Source: Tethya wilhelma (lineage: Eukaryota; Porifera; Demospongiae; Tethyida; Tethyidae). Taken from it: a stretch of DNA of 64,000 bases. Shown here one piece after another: positions 45,825 through 58,090 of the stretch. The position numbers were made by a program, and so were the translations under genes. The notes under the pieces were generated by a model. The model was not told where the DNA came from and did no database searches. It saw only the letters and a list, made by a program, of their open reading frames with translations. Positions within the stretch are counted from its first letter, which is position 1, and every line of letters starts with the position of its first letter. The stretch spans positions 15,263,614 to 15,327,613 of the forward strand of contig CAXIPT010000001.1 in NCBI GenBank assembly GCA_964030475.1. The letters are read 5' to 3'.

Positions 45825-46177
45825 ACGTACTACCCAAGAAAAGAACTTACTTTGTGGCGTCAAAGTTGGCTCAACACTTTCTGGTTCTCTGGAAATCGTT
45901 TTCAAGTAAGTCAGTTAGAAGGAAGTAAGTAAGTAAGTAAGTTAGGAGAACAAAATTGCACTAGTGTGGCTTCTCGCAAGCGCTCTCTCTACGAGTGATC
46001 AGAAAAGTTTCGGCAAAGTTTAAGCCTTCCATGCAGTTGGTTTTCTGTAAAGGAGAGCCTCTGAGCAAGTTTGAAGCCTCTACTTAGTGTTGTTAGATTT
46101 TTATGGCGATAAATACTTTGCATTGTGTCTATGGGGTAGTCGGCCCATTCCTACTATACGTACTACCGTACGTATGA
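45825..46177 (-). mobile_element. Helitron-like element, 5' half in reverse
   Basis: It begins at the n positions 45823-45824 and runs to the TC-end at 46177, preceded by A. It includes the TAAG microsatellite. Confidence 0.82.
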
Positions 46178-48560
46178 TGTATTGGAGTGCTCTAGCTTAT
46201 TAATTTTTTTACATACCAGGACAATTTGTCCTGACATCTCAAAAATGGAAGGACAAGTGCACAATTTGGTCTGACATCAGTAGAGGTTGAAATAATTTTC
46301 TAGAGTAGGGAACAAAATGTCAGTACAAACCATTTACTCAAGTGCACTGCCATTTAAGCTGACCACATTTATAAGTACTATAGTGTTTACACAGAGACAC
46401 AAGGGCAACTGTTACAAGCCATGAACCACAATGTGAATTTTAGTGAAGACCATAATTATTTTTATGGGCTCCTCGGTCATTTTCGTGCATTCAGTAATCA
46501 AATTGACCACTCATAGCAGCTTATGCACGGACGTTCTGACTAGACAAAAAATGACCGACTGTTATTTTGAGCTCTGTACACAGATCATCGCAACACGACA
46601 CTGAAAATCCATATGAGAAATTAAGAATAAAATTGAAGTAGTAACGTGCCGAAATTGAGACCATGCCTTGTTCCAATACTTTTTAGCACACTGCCCATTC
46701 CTACACTACTTATTTTTTTTGAAATTTTTACTAATTGTTATAAATAGCTTACATGATTGCAATACCAAACCATTCCCAGCAGCAGATAAATTTGATCCAC
46801 AAAATTCAATGTTCTCAAACGGGGAATTATTGATTGAAATGTAGTCAACACATCTAAATGTTCATCAACAGCATACAAAAGCAATTATTATCATGAATAA
46901 GAGGTTAAGGGTGGTCGGACATGCCCACGCACCGCGTTGCTAGGGAAATTTCCAACTTGCAAAAGACACAAAATATCAACTCTTCTGTCCAGATTTTTAC
47001 ACAAACAGGTAGCGCTAATGGATATCTAGCTATACTGAGCACGATAGAAAAAAATTTTCCTGAATAGCAGCTTTTTCAATGACTTCCAGTTTTCTGCCTA
47101 TCGCATCTATTTCAACACAAACTAGAACGATCGAAGAACCAAAAAGGAGGTATACCTACTTATTTTTAGCTGCTAAACACTTCTACGTATCGTTTTTCGC
47201 CATTTCTTGGCTGCTTCCACTGTCTTTGTTCGATTTTTTTTGACACACCCACTGATCTAACCAACCAGGGACGAATAAATGGAAAAAGGATACGTACTTC
47301 TAAAGAGCTGACGTCAGACAGTTTGTGTTCTAAATTTGGCACTCTTGCAGTGATCACAAAGAGAGATTTTACAAAAAGCGGTACATCAAAGAAGCTGCTC
47401 CTTTGAAGTGGATTGTCTGCCTACGCGGTTTATTGAGTATTGAACGCGAGTAGAAAATAATTTGTACACGTGGTAGATCAGAGTGAAATCTTTTGTGATC
47501 ATGGTAGCTGCTACAGAACGGCCAGCTGAGGTGAAATATGGTTGGTGACAAGGAAAGCAATGGTTGAGGTATTACTGGAGGTCAGACTGGTCTACTCAAT
47601 GCTGCTAACTTCACCTCAAAGTGACTGACTGTTTTCTCTCTAATTGAAGAGCACCGAGATGAAATGAGTCACACTGCTTTGTCGTTGGTTTCTCAAGATC
47701 CAAGCCTCTGTCTTAGCTTCAGTCATGCTGGTGATGCTTCCATACTGCTGTGAAACTCTGGGACTAGCTCAAGTTCTGTTCTGAAAGGAAGGTAATCCAA
47801 TATAGTACTGCAAATTATCATGTACCATGATGAGTGAACTGATTTGCTAGTGTAGTGTATGGTCTATAGCTCCATGTGTCTTAACTATTACCATGAAATG
47901 TGATTCTGCATGCATCTACTCTGTGTGTGTGCTAAGTATGAATGTTTGAAGTGAGATTTCAAGTTTTTTTTAGAAAACAACATTATGGAGAGGTATAATT
48001 ATACACTTGTGTACAACAAAAACGACAAAAATTACCAGGCTATAGCTGTTTAGGATAGTACGCACTCTTGACTTGTGCATGTTTGTCTCACTTTTTGTAT
48101 CATTCTTCTTCTTTCAGTATGGCACCTGTACACCTTGAAGTAGCAGCTAGAGCACTTTTCATATGGAGCAGAGATTCTACAGATACGCTCAATCTTGTAA
48201 GCGAAATAAAATACTGTTGATTTTTTTGTTGATCACAGGTCTTGTTTTTTGTTTTTTTTTCCTTTTCTTTATTTACAGATTTTATAGCAGGAGTGACAAC
48301 ATCATACTTGTTACCATGTGGTGCACCATAATCTATATTGGCAGAAATTCATCCTTGTTTGGAGTCTTTTGGACCATACTTTGTCTCCTCAACAGCACAG
48401 TTCCTCATCATTGAGTTTCAAGTTGGATTTAGCATCCATCTGTTTGGTCTTAGCATAGATTATACCATCCAGCTCTGTTGCTGTATCAGAGTCGTCTTGA
48501 TGGTCCACCTGAAAGCCAGCCAGTTCATAGACACTTTATTTTCTGGCATTGATATAATAT
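46178..48560. other. Spacer with one hairpin-arm fragment, no supported gene
   Basis: 46622-46737 is a Helitron-like 3' arm ending CTAATTG before T. Two 63-codon minus-strand frames at 47166-47357 and 47369-47560 have no domain. Nothing else was recognised. Confidence 0.5.
46622..46737 (+). mobile_element. Helitron-like element, 3' hairpin arm fragment
   Basis: The distal arm reads AAAATTGAAGTAGTAACGTG to TTTTTACTAATTG, followed by T. No 5' portion is adjacent. Confidence 0.78.
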
Positions 48561-48561
48561 N

Positions 48562-48747
48562 GTATTCTGAGTCTCCAGGTGTGTACGAGTAGAGTGTATG
48601 CATCTGTGGCCATGTTACTCCTGTGGCCGATCCTCCTCCAAAGTATAACCGGCCATTGTGCCACACTGAGTTGGCATTACATATTGATTCAGGTAGTTCA
48701 GGGAGCTCTGTACAGCTCAGACGGACAAGGGGGTGATTGATAGTCAC
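48562..48747 (-). CDS. Kelch-repeat exon
   Basis: The exon begins after a TGGCAG acceptor at 48747. It reads V-T-I-N-H-P-L-V-R-L, then S-V-W-H-N-G-R-L-Y-F-G-G-G and L-Y-S-Y-T-P-G-D-S-E-Y, a kelch blade with the double-glycine and the tyrosine/tryptophan-spaced strand. It is cut by the n at 48561. The kelch part of the kinase gene at 61280-63100 is similar in style, so this may be the tail of a related kinase-kelch gene; no kinase exon is adjacent. Confidence 0.65.
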
Positions 48748-51700
48748 CTGCCAGGCAGAATGAGCAATCATAACAAGGTGCAAATCATCAAATAACACAC
48801 ACTGATATTATATTATAGCTAATAGTGCCTTTAAGATTGGCTAAGTTGGATTCAGAATTACAGACATGGCTTACCTCTGGAATTAATGACTGCCTTTGCA
48901 TTTTTTTTGCGCTTAGTTTTGACAGTTTACTGATCAGATAAACCACACAATGTCATGTACATGATAGTACTAGCTGTTATGGGTGTTTCATCTCATGTGA
49001 GAATCTATATAATATTACAGTTCAAAACAAAAGACATAGCTTAACAATTAAATGAGGGTGGAACAATATTAATTAACATTAATTTTAAAGAGCTAGGGTG
49101 GGACCAAACCACAATTCACATAGTGTAAACAAGCTATAATCAATCTATAGGGCGAAAATTTTGATGCAAAGCAGAAAGAGAAACTAGCTGTATAAGCATC
49201 CAGACGGTTTATCAACACCTATATCAAGGTTGAGCCAAGCTATGTACCATCTGAAGAATCTTATTCAAAATCCTTGCTTAAGGGAGCATTAGCTGGTCTG
49301 TTAGGGGTGATCGATGCAAATCACTCGGGAGTCTATAGAATCGAAACAAGCTGCATACATACTGTTTTATAATATCATTGAGGCTCCAAATAGAAAAATG
49401 AAGATGTAAGTTTCGATTTAATTTCTCTAATAGCCATGCATGTTGTTACAAGAAATGTATAATAATTATTATGCCTTGTGCAAATACACACACAATCATG
49501 TGATCCTATAAATTAAATGATTTTATTGGAAGAAATGGATATCCTGTGGAAAGCATGGCAATGCAGGTGTTTTGATTATTTTATGCTTAGAAATAATTTT
49601 CCCTAGAGATAGGTTTTTAAGCATTAATTCCCAAATTCCCAAATCAAATCACCGGGCCATACATTATGGCATGTGACTCAATTTCTATCATGATAGTTAT
49701 AATTATTATAAAAAAACATTACCATTCATAGTAAAATTATTCCTTACACTAGAATAATTGTATAATATACAAAGGAAAAGGATTGTACTAAAATTGAATA
49801 CTAGAATGAAATGAAAGTAAACCTGTACACGTTCTCAGTATCAGAGGGTGGAACAATAGTAAACTTTAGGGAGAGTGGAACAAAATACTTGTTTGCACTA
49901 TACAAAGCTGAAATTAATATAGAACACTTGAATGATCTGTTACAATTTGTAATAGATCTTGTATGTTGGAACTTCGTAGATAGTAACTACATATTAATTA
50001 GCATATTGAGGTTAAATCATGGCTGTAAAAGACTCCCTTACATGTAATATGTTTTACTCTCAGGAGAGATTTGTGGCAAACAATTGATTCAGAAACTATA
50101 ATTTATAATTTATATATGTTATTATAATTATATAAAGTAAGGCACAGTGTAAATTTTCCCTTTTATAATTATGCCTAAAGAAAAGAATTGATGTAAACTA
50201 ATTTCCCTTCAGTAGGTTGAGATTTAAAGGAAATTTCTCTACAAAAAAATAGAAGATTTCCTAGTTTGCGTCAAAGGAAACTTATTGGGAAACGTAATAA
50301 TTATTTCCAAATGGGCTATCCATACTGAATTAAGTTTATATAATTGTTATAATTTGTTAGTCTTATACCTTAATTGCTAGACTGACTTGACTGATGATGA
50401 ATAGCTGGATACATAGGGTGTCTTGCATATACTGCACTGACTGCTGAATTCTGTCACCATAAGTGCGGGTGCCCAGTTGTTGTAACTTGTAAATTTCCAT
50501 ATAAAGAATGGAACAGGAAGTCAAAATTAATTAATTATTATAATAATTTTTTTGATGACCTTTGCCAGACTATTAGTTTATAAATCTAATAACGAAACAA
50601 AAATAATTACTATTGCACTGTAATCATAGAGTATATAGCCTGGGTATATTGGTAGGGAGAGAGCCTGGAAACGAGGCTACTAATAGGGCTCAATTAATTT
50701 GATAAAAGTTTAGCTTTAGTTATTGAGATTGACATAATAATTATGGTTGTATCATTGTCTTTCAAAGGAGCATTGTCAAATTTATTCGGATCAAAATTCC
50801 AGATACATTAATTTTTCCAAACGCATCGTATAGACCCATTTTGANGACCAGCAAAAATTTCCAATATACAGCAATTACAACAGCCTTTAAATGTTAGGGA
50901 GAAAGAGTATTTAATAAACATTTTAAAACGGGAAATTGGAAGTCCACATGTACCAGGTCCTATAAAGATGATGTCCCATTTAATAAACTCACGTGGATTA
51001 GTGATAGCCTCATTCCCAGCCCCTTTCTTCAAAAGAATGTGATTCTAAAGCAAGAGTTTCCCCAGTGAAACTAGATTGTTTTCTTCACTCTACTTGGACT
51101 GAAATTTACAGTAAGCTATGGTTTTGTGAGGTATCCCCCTTTTTTGAATGTGTTGTTGAAGGGGGTGAATTTCATGCGTAATTAGTTATTTGTGATACTG
51201 TGAGGTAGATATTGATGCAATAAAGAATAATATATCATCTTTTGGTGCTTGTGTTTAGTCTAAATTCCTTCATAGAGACAACTTTTGAGTGTGTACCAAC
51301 TCTTACCTTCATAAGCTATCAATCAGTAGTAAATAAACTGTATAAAATGTATTTTATATAGTTTTGCATAGTATGTTAATTGGTAAGAAAATTATGCGCA
51401 CGTAATTCAGATGTGGGGGGAGTGTGCCTTTGTTTTGTTTTCTTTTACTTGTTTACAGATCAAGTGGAAAACACCACGCTCAACTCCACATTAGTTACAA
51501 GCACACCCTGAGTCATCTGCCTACTTTTATTTATGTCAACTGATGTGTAATATTGTTTTCTGTCATTTTATGATAATTTTTAAAAAAATTTTTCAAGTTT
51601 TCTTTTTTTTTTCTGGGACCATCAAGAGTAGTGCCTTTCACAAACCCATTTTCTCTTTAATATTTACAATTTTTGGAAAGCTTGTAATTTTGTACAAAAA

Positions 51701-52035
51701 AGAGGAGCTACATTTGCACATGTTCTGTATGTTACTCCATGCTGGTGCTATCCATAAATGTTGATTTTATGTCACAGAAAACTTCTGAAAGCACAGGACA
51801 GCTCTTGTAAAGAGGTACATTCGAATTATTTGAGTACGACCCGTGTGGTGGTCCCTATGCTCAGTTGATCAGTAAACGTGCAGCTGCTGGTGCAGGCACT
51901 TATTATATTGTAGAGGAGCTGTATGCTATGTTTAGAACAGTTTTTAACTGTATAAGGAGCTAGAATGCCCAAAGTGGCAACTACTTGAGGTGGTTAGTTA
52001 GTTTGCATTGCTAAGTGCTATGAATATTAATTTGC
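48748..52035. other. Long AT-rich spacer, nothing recognised
   Basis: Crossed by an n at 50845. It has no splice-consistent domain exon. A 30-40 bp segment at about 50934-50974 (GGAAATTGGAAGTCCACATG, then TACCAGGTCCTAT) recurs at 14040-14080; its nature is unknown. Confidence 0.5.
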
Positions 52036-52043
52036 AATCAAAA

Positions 52044-52103
52044 TGTAGTCTCGCTAGCCAGACTCTCCGCAAAAATGCGATGGAGAGTCTGGCTAGCGAG
52101 ACT
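52044..52103. mobile_element. 60-bp foldback with 8-bp target duplication
   Basis: TAGTCTCGCTAGCCAGACTC pairs with GAGTCTGGCTAGCGAGACTA. AATCAAAA flanks it at 52036-52043 and 52104-52111. Confidence 0.75.
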
Positions 52104-52511
52104 AATCAAAACGCCTGTGGGTGAGTCCACTCAGTATTTACGCACTTCATCTAAAATGCGTCATGCACGTGTTCTAGTCAATAGACAAGAAAAAAGCAGC
52201 CAGTAGTCTCCACCAAAGATAGTCCAAGAAGCAACAGATAAATGGCAGTCTCTCTGAATCAGCATTTTTGGTTCTGTGTCCAGTCTCGTTCTTTCAGTCT
52301 GACCAAACGGGCCAAGGTACAAAACAACAGCTATGATCACAAACGCTGTTTGGGAAGTACATCTTAACTCTTGGCACACAAGAAATAACTTTGAACAAGC
52401 AAATGTAGTTCTTTTCAAGCATTCTTTTGTTCTGTTCTGTTCACAGTCGCTTCCAGGAAACTTTCACTAGCTAACATCAGAGGAGGTAGTCTGGGCACCA
52501 GACCCTTCCTT

Positions 52512-52585
52512 AGTCTTGCGTAGCCAGACGTCTGGCTAAGCGAGACATAGGCAGAGCGAAAGGGGTCTGGCTACGTGAGACTAAC
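52512..52585. repeat. Related AGTCTTGCGTAGCCAGAC foldback
   Basis: TAGTCTTGCGTAGCCAGAC at the left pairs imperfectly with GTCTGGCTACGTGAGACTA at the right, and an inner GCCAGACGTCTGGC palindrome is present. It shares its ends with 52044-52103. Confidence 0.65.
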
Positions 52586-52825
52586 CCTTCCTTTCTTGCT
52601 AGAAGGGTCTGGAAAATAACCTAGTAGTAACATGGATCCATGTCCAAAACCGAGACGTGCCCGCATAATGATATTCATGGGCCTTATGAATGCATATTTT
52701 GGAAACTATGAAGCCGAGCATATGTAGCTGTGGAGTAACACAACCACAAGGCCTTTGATAAGGCCCATGAATATCATTATGTGGCACGTCTTGATTTTGG
52801 ACATGGATCTGTGCTACTACTAGGT

Positions 52826-53016
52826 TACCGTATAGCAGAAATTTTCGTGGGGGAAAATTTTTGCGAATTTCGCTGTTTGGCAGCTTTCCACGAAATTTTC
52901 CTACAAGGTTGTCACGTAATGTTGAGACGCAATCCACGAAAATATTCCCCGCAAATTTCTATTCAAGACAAAAATGCAAAAAATTTTCCCCCACGAAAAA
53001 TTTCTGCTATACGGTA
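52826..53016. mobile_element. Foldback MITE with TACCGTATAGCAGAAATTTT termini
   Basis: TACCGTATAGCAGAAATTTT pairs with AAAATTTCTGCTATACGGTA (one A is ambiguous at the tip). GGGGGAAAATTTTTGCG and its complement extend the stem. It is 191 bp and non-coding. Confidence 0.8.
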
Positions 53017-53680
53017 TTTGCCAGACCCATTCTTTCCTTTTTTCCCATGCCTATTCCCCATCCCGCTAAAACCTAGCAGGCAAGAAAGGGTTTGGTGCCC
53101 AGACTACAGAGGAGGTACGACAGCCATGTGGCATGCTGAGCTGGCATTTTTTCACGTGATCATTTTAGTACTTAAGCTCCTAGTGTCACGTGCAATATAC
53201 GTGCACTGAAAATGCCAGCTCAGCATGTCACACGGCTGTCGTATCTTCCCTGAGCTAACGTATAACAAACTTGAATTACGTAAAATATAGTACATCACTC
53301 ACATGACTACTGGTACCTAGTACCTTTAAGCTTTAACTTTATTTTCGAAGAAAATATTCGTGAAGGAGGAGCCTGGGAACGAGGCTAGATTATTGTTTTG
53401 TATTCAATTTGAGGAATTGGGATATATGTCTGCATGTCATAAAAGCTGTAATGTGATTGTATACAACGAGTACTTGCCATCCCAAAAATTTTATGACTCT
53501 ACAAAAACCATGAAATTTATACTCCTCGAAAATTTCTAGCCTATAGGTATAATTATATAATTATTATGTAATACAAAGTGGAGGATACATTGACTTTGAT
53601 GCAGCTTATCAAATACAGCTATATCACATTACTAACTTCTGCTATACGGTACACACAAACATATCTACAGTATGACTTAC

Positions 53681-55631
53681 AGAGGTTGATTTGTATACTT
53701 TGAGCAGTTGGAGTACGTCTGTTGTTAGCAGAAAATGTGATAGCACCACTTGGTCTCCCTCTTGCCATCAGTGTGTTGGTATAGTGAGAATTCTCCAAAT
53801 CATCTCGGCTGTCACTTCTAACATTTGCAGTGCTGCTCAGGATTGTGTCTCCATCTCCTGTCCAGCTAACATTACTAGGAGGTCCTCCATTAGTAGCAAC
53901 AGTAAGAGTATAGGTTGGAGGCTCAGTCAACAGGGGACTAACTGATGTAATTGTGACATCTGACAAGGTTATAGCATTCAAAACACCTCTATTGGTTTCA
54001 TCTGTGTAACAAGATACCGTATAGCGGGTAAATTTGGCGGGCTTAAAATTTGGCAAATTCCTATTTTGGGATTATTGGCGATTTTTAATTTGGTGATTCA
54101 ATTCCGTATGCTGCATAGTTTATATGGGCGCACGTGCGTATTAAACTGTTTGGCGATTTGAAGAATAATTCGCAAATTCGCCAAATTTAATTCTCGCCAA
54201 GTTTACCTGCTATACGGTATATACATTAACATAATATTATTAATAATTATTGGTACAATTAATGATGGTATTACCCCCATGCATCAGGTAACCTTACCAC
54301 GGGTGTATAGTCCAACATAGATGGTCCTCTCTTCATTGCCATCAGGAACTATAAATCTCCAGACTCCTTCCTGAAGACAACATTGTCTGTCATTTCTTCT
54401 TCTTGTCAAACGGATGATTCGTGCACTTCCCCGTGGTGATACTGTTGCAATCCAAAAGAAACCAGTAATCTGTCCTTGTACTCTGATATTATCCGGGTAG
54501 ATAATTCTAGGGTCTCCTCCAGAAATAGAGGGGAAGATAACAGACAGTGCAGTAGCATCAGTTGTACCCACATCTTCCTTGTCTAGTGCTTCATGTTCAG
54601 GTATAGGTACACCATTGAGTAGGAGTGTTAACTCTGAAAGAATTAAGAATTTCAATGGTGATAGTGTGCATTTGATACACATGCAGTAGGAGATCACGTG
54701 ACTAATTCAGACTTGAATTCTGTAACAATAGTATTCAATGTGGCTCAGTGATAAAATTAACAGCTGTGTGGCTGAGCTATGTTGTAGCCACTCTCCTCCC
54801 TGTTAACGTTCCTCCTACTAAATAGTAGAAAAGGTCTGGGCTCCTGACTAATCAGTCTCACTTGCAAGATGTTCTGCAGGGGGGAAAAAGAACATCTGAT
54901 AACTATAGGCCAGTTCCAATTCTATAGAATTTGCTTGGCATAAGGGCATCCAGTCATGTGAAATAAAAATACTCGATACGAAGACTTCCTGCTTCAGGTT
55001 CTTCATAGTGTACTCCGTCACCATGAGTATGAGCCACACATAGTTGAACTTCAGTCTTATACAGCGGCTTATATGGAACCACTGAGGATGTGGATCAGAT
55101 GTGGCGAATGATGATTATGGTTTCACATGATATGTTTGGTTGGCCCGGCTTTGGATTTGATGGTAAATTTTCCCTTATAATGGTTATAATTATTTGAAAT
55201 GAAGTTACAACATTCTGCAATTGCACACAGAAAGTGGCATAATAATACTAGACGCCAATATTTTTGAATTTCCTCTTCGCAGAAGGGGGTCACTCAACTG
55301 AGCCTTAGCCCTACTATCTGGCCTGTTGACAGACAATGGGAGGGGACTACACTGATTGTCAAGGTCTCCGTATATTATCAGACTTATGGGTTTTCATTTT
55401 ATAATATTGTGACACCAAAAGTTACCGTGCTAATGACAATGTTGTTTGGTCAGAACTTGGAACTTGATTAGAGAAATACCATAATAATGCTACCCTCTTA
55501 TAAATGCCGCCAAGATCAAGATTTAATCAAGAATTCAGAAATTATTAATTTAAAATTTTACCTGGAACTTGAGCGAATAGCAATCTGTACAGTGGAAGAA
55601 GGATTAATAAAATAATGCGAAGAGAATCCAT
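53681..55631 (-). CDS. Receptor gene C: signal peptide, unknown module, Ig-like domain
   Basis: Exons are 55562-55631 (signal peptide M-D-S-L-R-I-I-L-L-I-L-L-P...F-A-Q-V-P), 54298-54633 (module, 112 residues) and 53681-54001 (Ig-like, 107 residues), all phase 1. The module reads V-P-I-P-E-H-E-A-L-D-K-E-D-V-G, G-G-D-P-R-I-I-Y-P, R-Q-C-C-L-Q-E-G-V-W-R-F and E-R-T-I-Y-V-G-L-Y-T-R-G. The middle of the module matches gene D rather than A or B. A CTATACGGTA foldback (54015-54219) sits just upstream of the Ig acceptor. No FN3 or TM exon follows before the n at 50845. It is head-to-head with a broken DENND5 exon 1. Confidence 0.8.
54015..54219. mobile_element. Foldback MITE in the intron before the Ig exon of gene C
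   Basis: TACCGTATAGCGGGTAAATT pairs with the right end AAGTTTACCTGCTATACGGTA. TTTGGCG/CGCCAAA words are complementary inside. Confidence 0.8.
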
Positions 55632-55800
55632 AATTTCTAATCTTGTGACAGATTCCTGATGCCAGTAGTCATGAAGGACGCAGAATAGACTAGATACCGA
55701 AAATTTTAATTGACTGACCAACCTGATGGGCCTAAAAATAAAGAAAAAAATTTAATTTTTTTTTTGTAGGTGGGTGGTATAATTATGTTCTGATCAGTAT

Positions 55801-55852
55801 TACTGTGTGTGGACTTCACAGTGAAGGACTTGAGACACTCAAGCTACTTCTG
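55801..55852 (+). pseudogene. DENND5-like: DENND5-like exon 1 remnant, start codon deleted
   Basis: The sequence ACTGTGTGTGGACTTCACAG to CTACTTCTG/GTAGGC matches exon 1 of the 17369 copy. About 21 bases spanning the ATG region and the P-R-I-V-D-Y codons are missing, apparently between short TACT repeats. It is followed by an expanded (CA)n tract and the n at 55936. Confidence 0.7.
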
Positions 55853-55857
55853 GTAGG

Positions 55858-55901
55858 CACACACACACACACACACACACAGTGACACACACACACACGG
55901 G

Positions 55902-55935
<34 letters not shown>
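55858..55935. repeat. Interrupted (CA)n microsatellite
   Basis: CA repeats broken by AGTG and GGGGGG. It ends at an n and corresponds to the DENND5 exon 1-2 intron position. Confidence 0.85.
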
Positions 55936-55936
55936 N

Positions 55937-57092
55937 GTACAATCATACTATGGTCCAAAACTGAGCTCAGCTCAAGCACATCTCTGAGCACATCTAGTCC
56001 AACTCGACCATGTTTCTAAATAATGCACACTACACATGTGATTGACTCGGATGGGTGCACGGTTTCAAAGCTAAGCGCTCAGAGATGCACAAAAGCCTCA
56101 GATCTCAGAAACTACAGTGTTTTGCAAGGTTCTACACGACAAATTTCAAGATAATCTCGAATCATGAATTTAAATACCTTCCATTTGACCCTAGAGCTGC
56201 CGTTCTTCACTGAGATAACAAACACAGGCACTGGTACAACTTAACACACAACTAACCTACTAACCTACTATGATAGATACTTCTACACAAACTCAACTTC
56301 CAACCATTGAGTTGCTTACCTGTCCTAGCAGCTAAGCCAGGGCCAAACTCGTCCCTCTTAGTCTATAGTAGTCTGATAACACACACCGCTATACATGGGG
56401 CATGATCAATGGGTGCAGTTTCAAAGCAAAGCACTTAGAGAAGCACAAAAGCCTCAAATCTCAGAAACTACAGCATTTCGCAAGATTCTACACAACTAAT
56501 TTCTAGATAATCTCCCTTCATGAATATAAGCACCTTCCACTTAGACTCTAGAGTTGCCGTTCTTCAGATAATCTAGTAGAGACAGACTCACAGACAAAAT
56601 GACTACCATAATCCTCTGCACATGCTACACACATGCTGAGGGTTAATAAATTCCTATATACACAATCTTCCTAACAAAAAAATTTGTTCAATCCTTTACT
56701 ATTTTCCTTTGGCTAAAGATCAGCCAAAAGAACTACCATAAACATGGAAATATTGGCGGTAATTTAATTTGGCGATTTTTGAGACAATCGCCAAATTGCC
56801 AAATCACCAAATTTAATGTACCGCCAATATTTCCACGTTTATGGTATACATAACTAGGCATATACAAAGTATCAAAGATATGGTGTTTCTACCAGAGAAA
56901 CAAATTTGACATCATAATTTTCTGGAGTAGATGAGGGGCCAGGCTGAACAGATGTCAGGCAGAAGAGAACACCCTCCTCTGCCAGCTGCCAAAGGCAAAG
57001 AAGTTGTATATACCTAGAGTGTCTCCATTATTTCCTCTCACCAGACTGTTCTATGCTCTCTATTAGAGAGCAAGGAATGTCTTAGTCTATGT
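55937..57092. repeat. 1,156-bp block identical to 26347-27502
   Basis: See 26347-27502. Here the block opens after an n and runs on without a break into 57093, where a foldback element with target duplication begins. Confidence 0.95.
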
Positions 57093-57445
57093 AGTCTTGT
57101 GCCCAGACCCAACCCTATCCTGAGGAAAAATGGCTCTGGTACGCTTCGAACGATTTTTGGGATTTTCTGACTCAGCTACTCAGCTGATATCCGGTTTAAT
57201 TCTCATGTGAGAGCTTCGTTGTCTAGCAACAATGTAGCAACAATGCAAGCAGCTGCTGCGTGCTCCAAATATGGAATTATTGAGTGGGCGGAGTCTGCGT
57301 GGCACATGATAAAGTCACATGGAAGCTCTCTTATTGGACTGTCAAAAATCCTGACTTGCTGAGTCAGTAAGACCCAAAATCCTTCGAAGTGTACCAGACC
57401 CCCTTTTTATCGCGTGGGAGGGTGGAGTCTGGGCACGAGACTAGA
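57093..57445. mobile_element. 353-bp foldback MITE with 8-bp target duplication
   Basis: AGTCTTGTGCCCAGAC at the left pairs with GTCTGGGCACGAGACT at the right. TACGCTTCGAACGATTTTTG and its complement extend the stem. GTCTATGT flanks at 57085-57092 and 57446-57453. Confidence 0.8.
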
Positions 57446-57667
57446 GTCTATGTAGCAAGACGTCATTGTCAAAGTACACGTGCTCTCAATGGGTATAGCA
57501 CAAACATACAAATTTCATTATACAGCCAGAATGCTGAATCTCATTCACCATTGCAAGCAAGCAATCAATGACTAAATTTCTATGGGGCTTGCTAAGGCAT
57601 GCCCTAATTAAGGGGGATTTTGATTCTGTCTACATCTGCAGGCATTTTCTTCTAACGTAGGACTTAC

Positions 57668-57999
57668 ATGTAATAGTGATCTGTACACTTTGAGGAGTTG
57701 AGGTACGTCTGTTGTCAGCAGTAATTGTGATAGTACCACTTGGTCTCCCTGTCAGCATCAGTGTGCTGGTATAGCGAGCATTCTCCAAATCACTCTGGGT
57801 ATCACCAATAGTACTAATAGTACTAGTTGCAGCAATCGCTACTCCATTTAGTGTCCAGCTATCACTACCAGGAGGTCCTCCATCAGTAGCAACAGTAAGA
57901 GTATAAGTTGGAGGATCAGTGAACAGGGGGCTAACTGCTGTCAGTGTGACATCTGATGGACTTATAGGATTAATAACACCTCTATTGGTTTCATCTGTG

Positions 58000-58090
<91 letters not shown>

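Noticed and set aside
46925..46950. RFX X-box-like GTTGCTAGGGAAAT as a ciliary gene promoter
   Set aside because: One imperfect half-site with no gene downstream; not distinguishable from chance.
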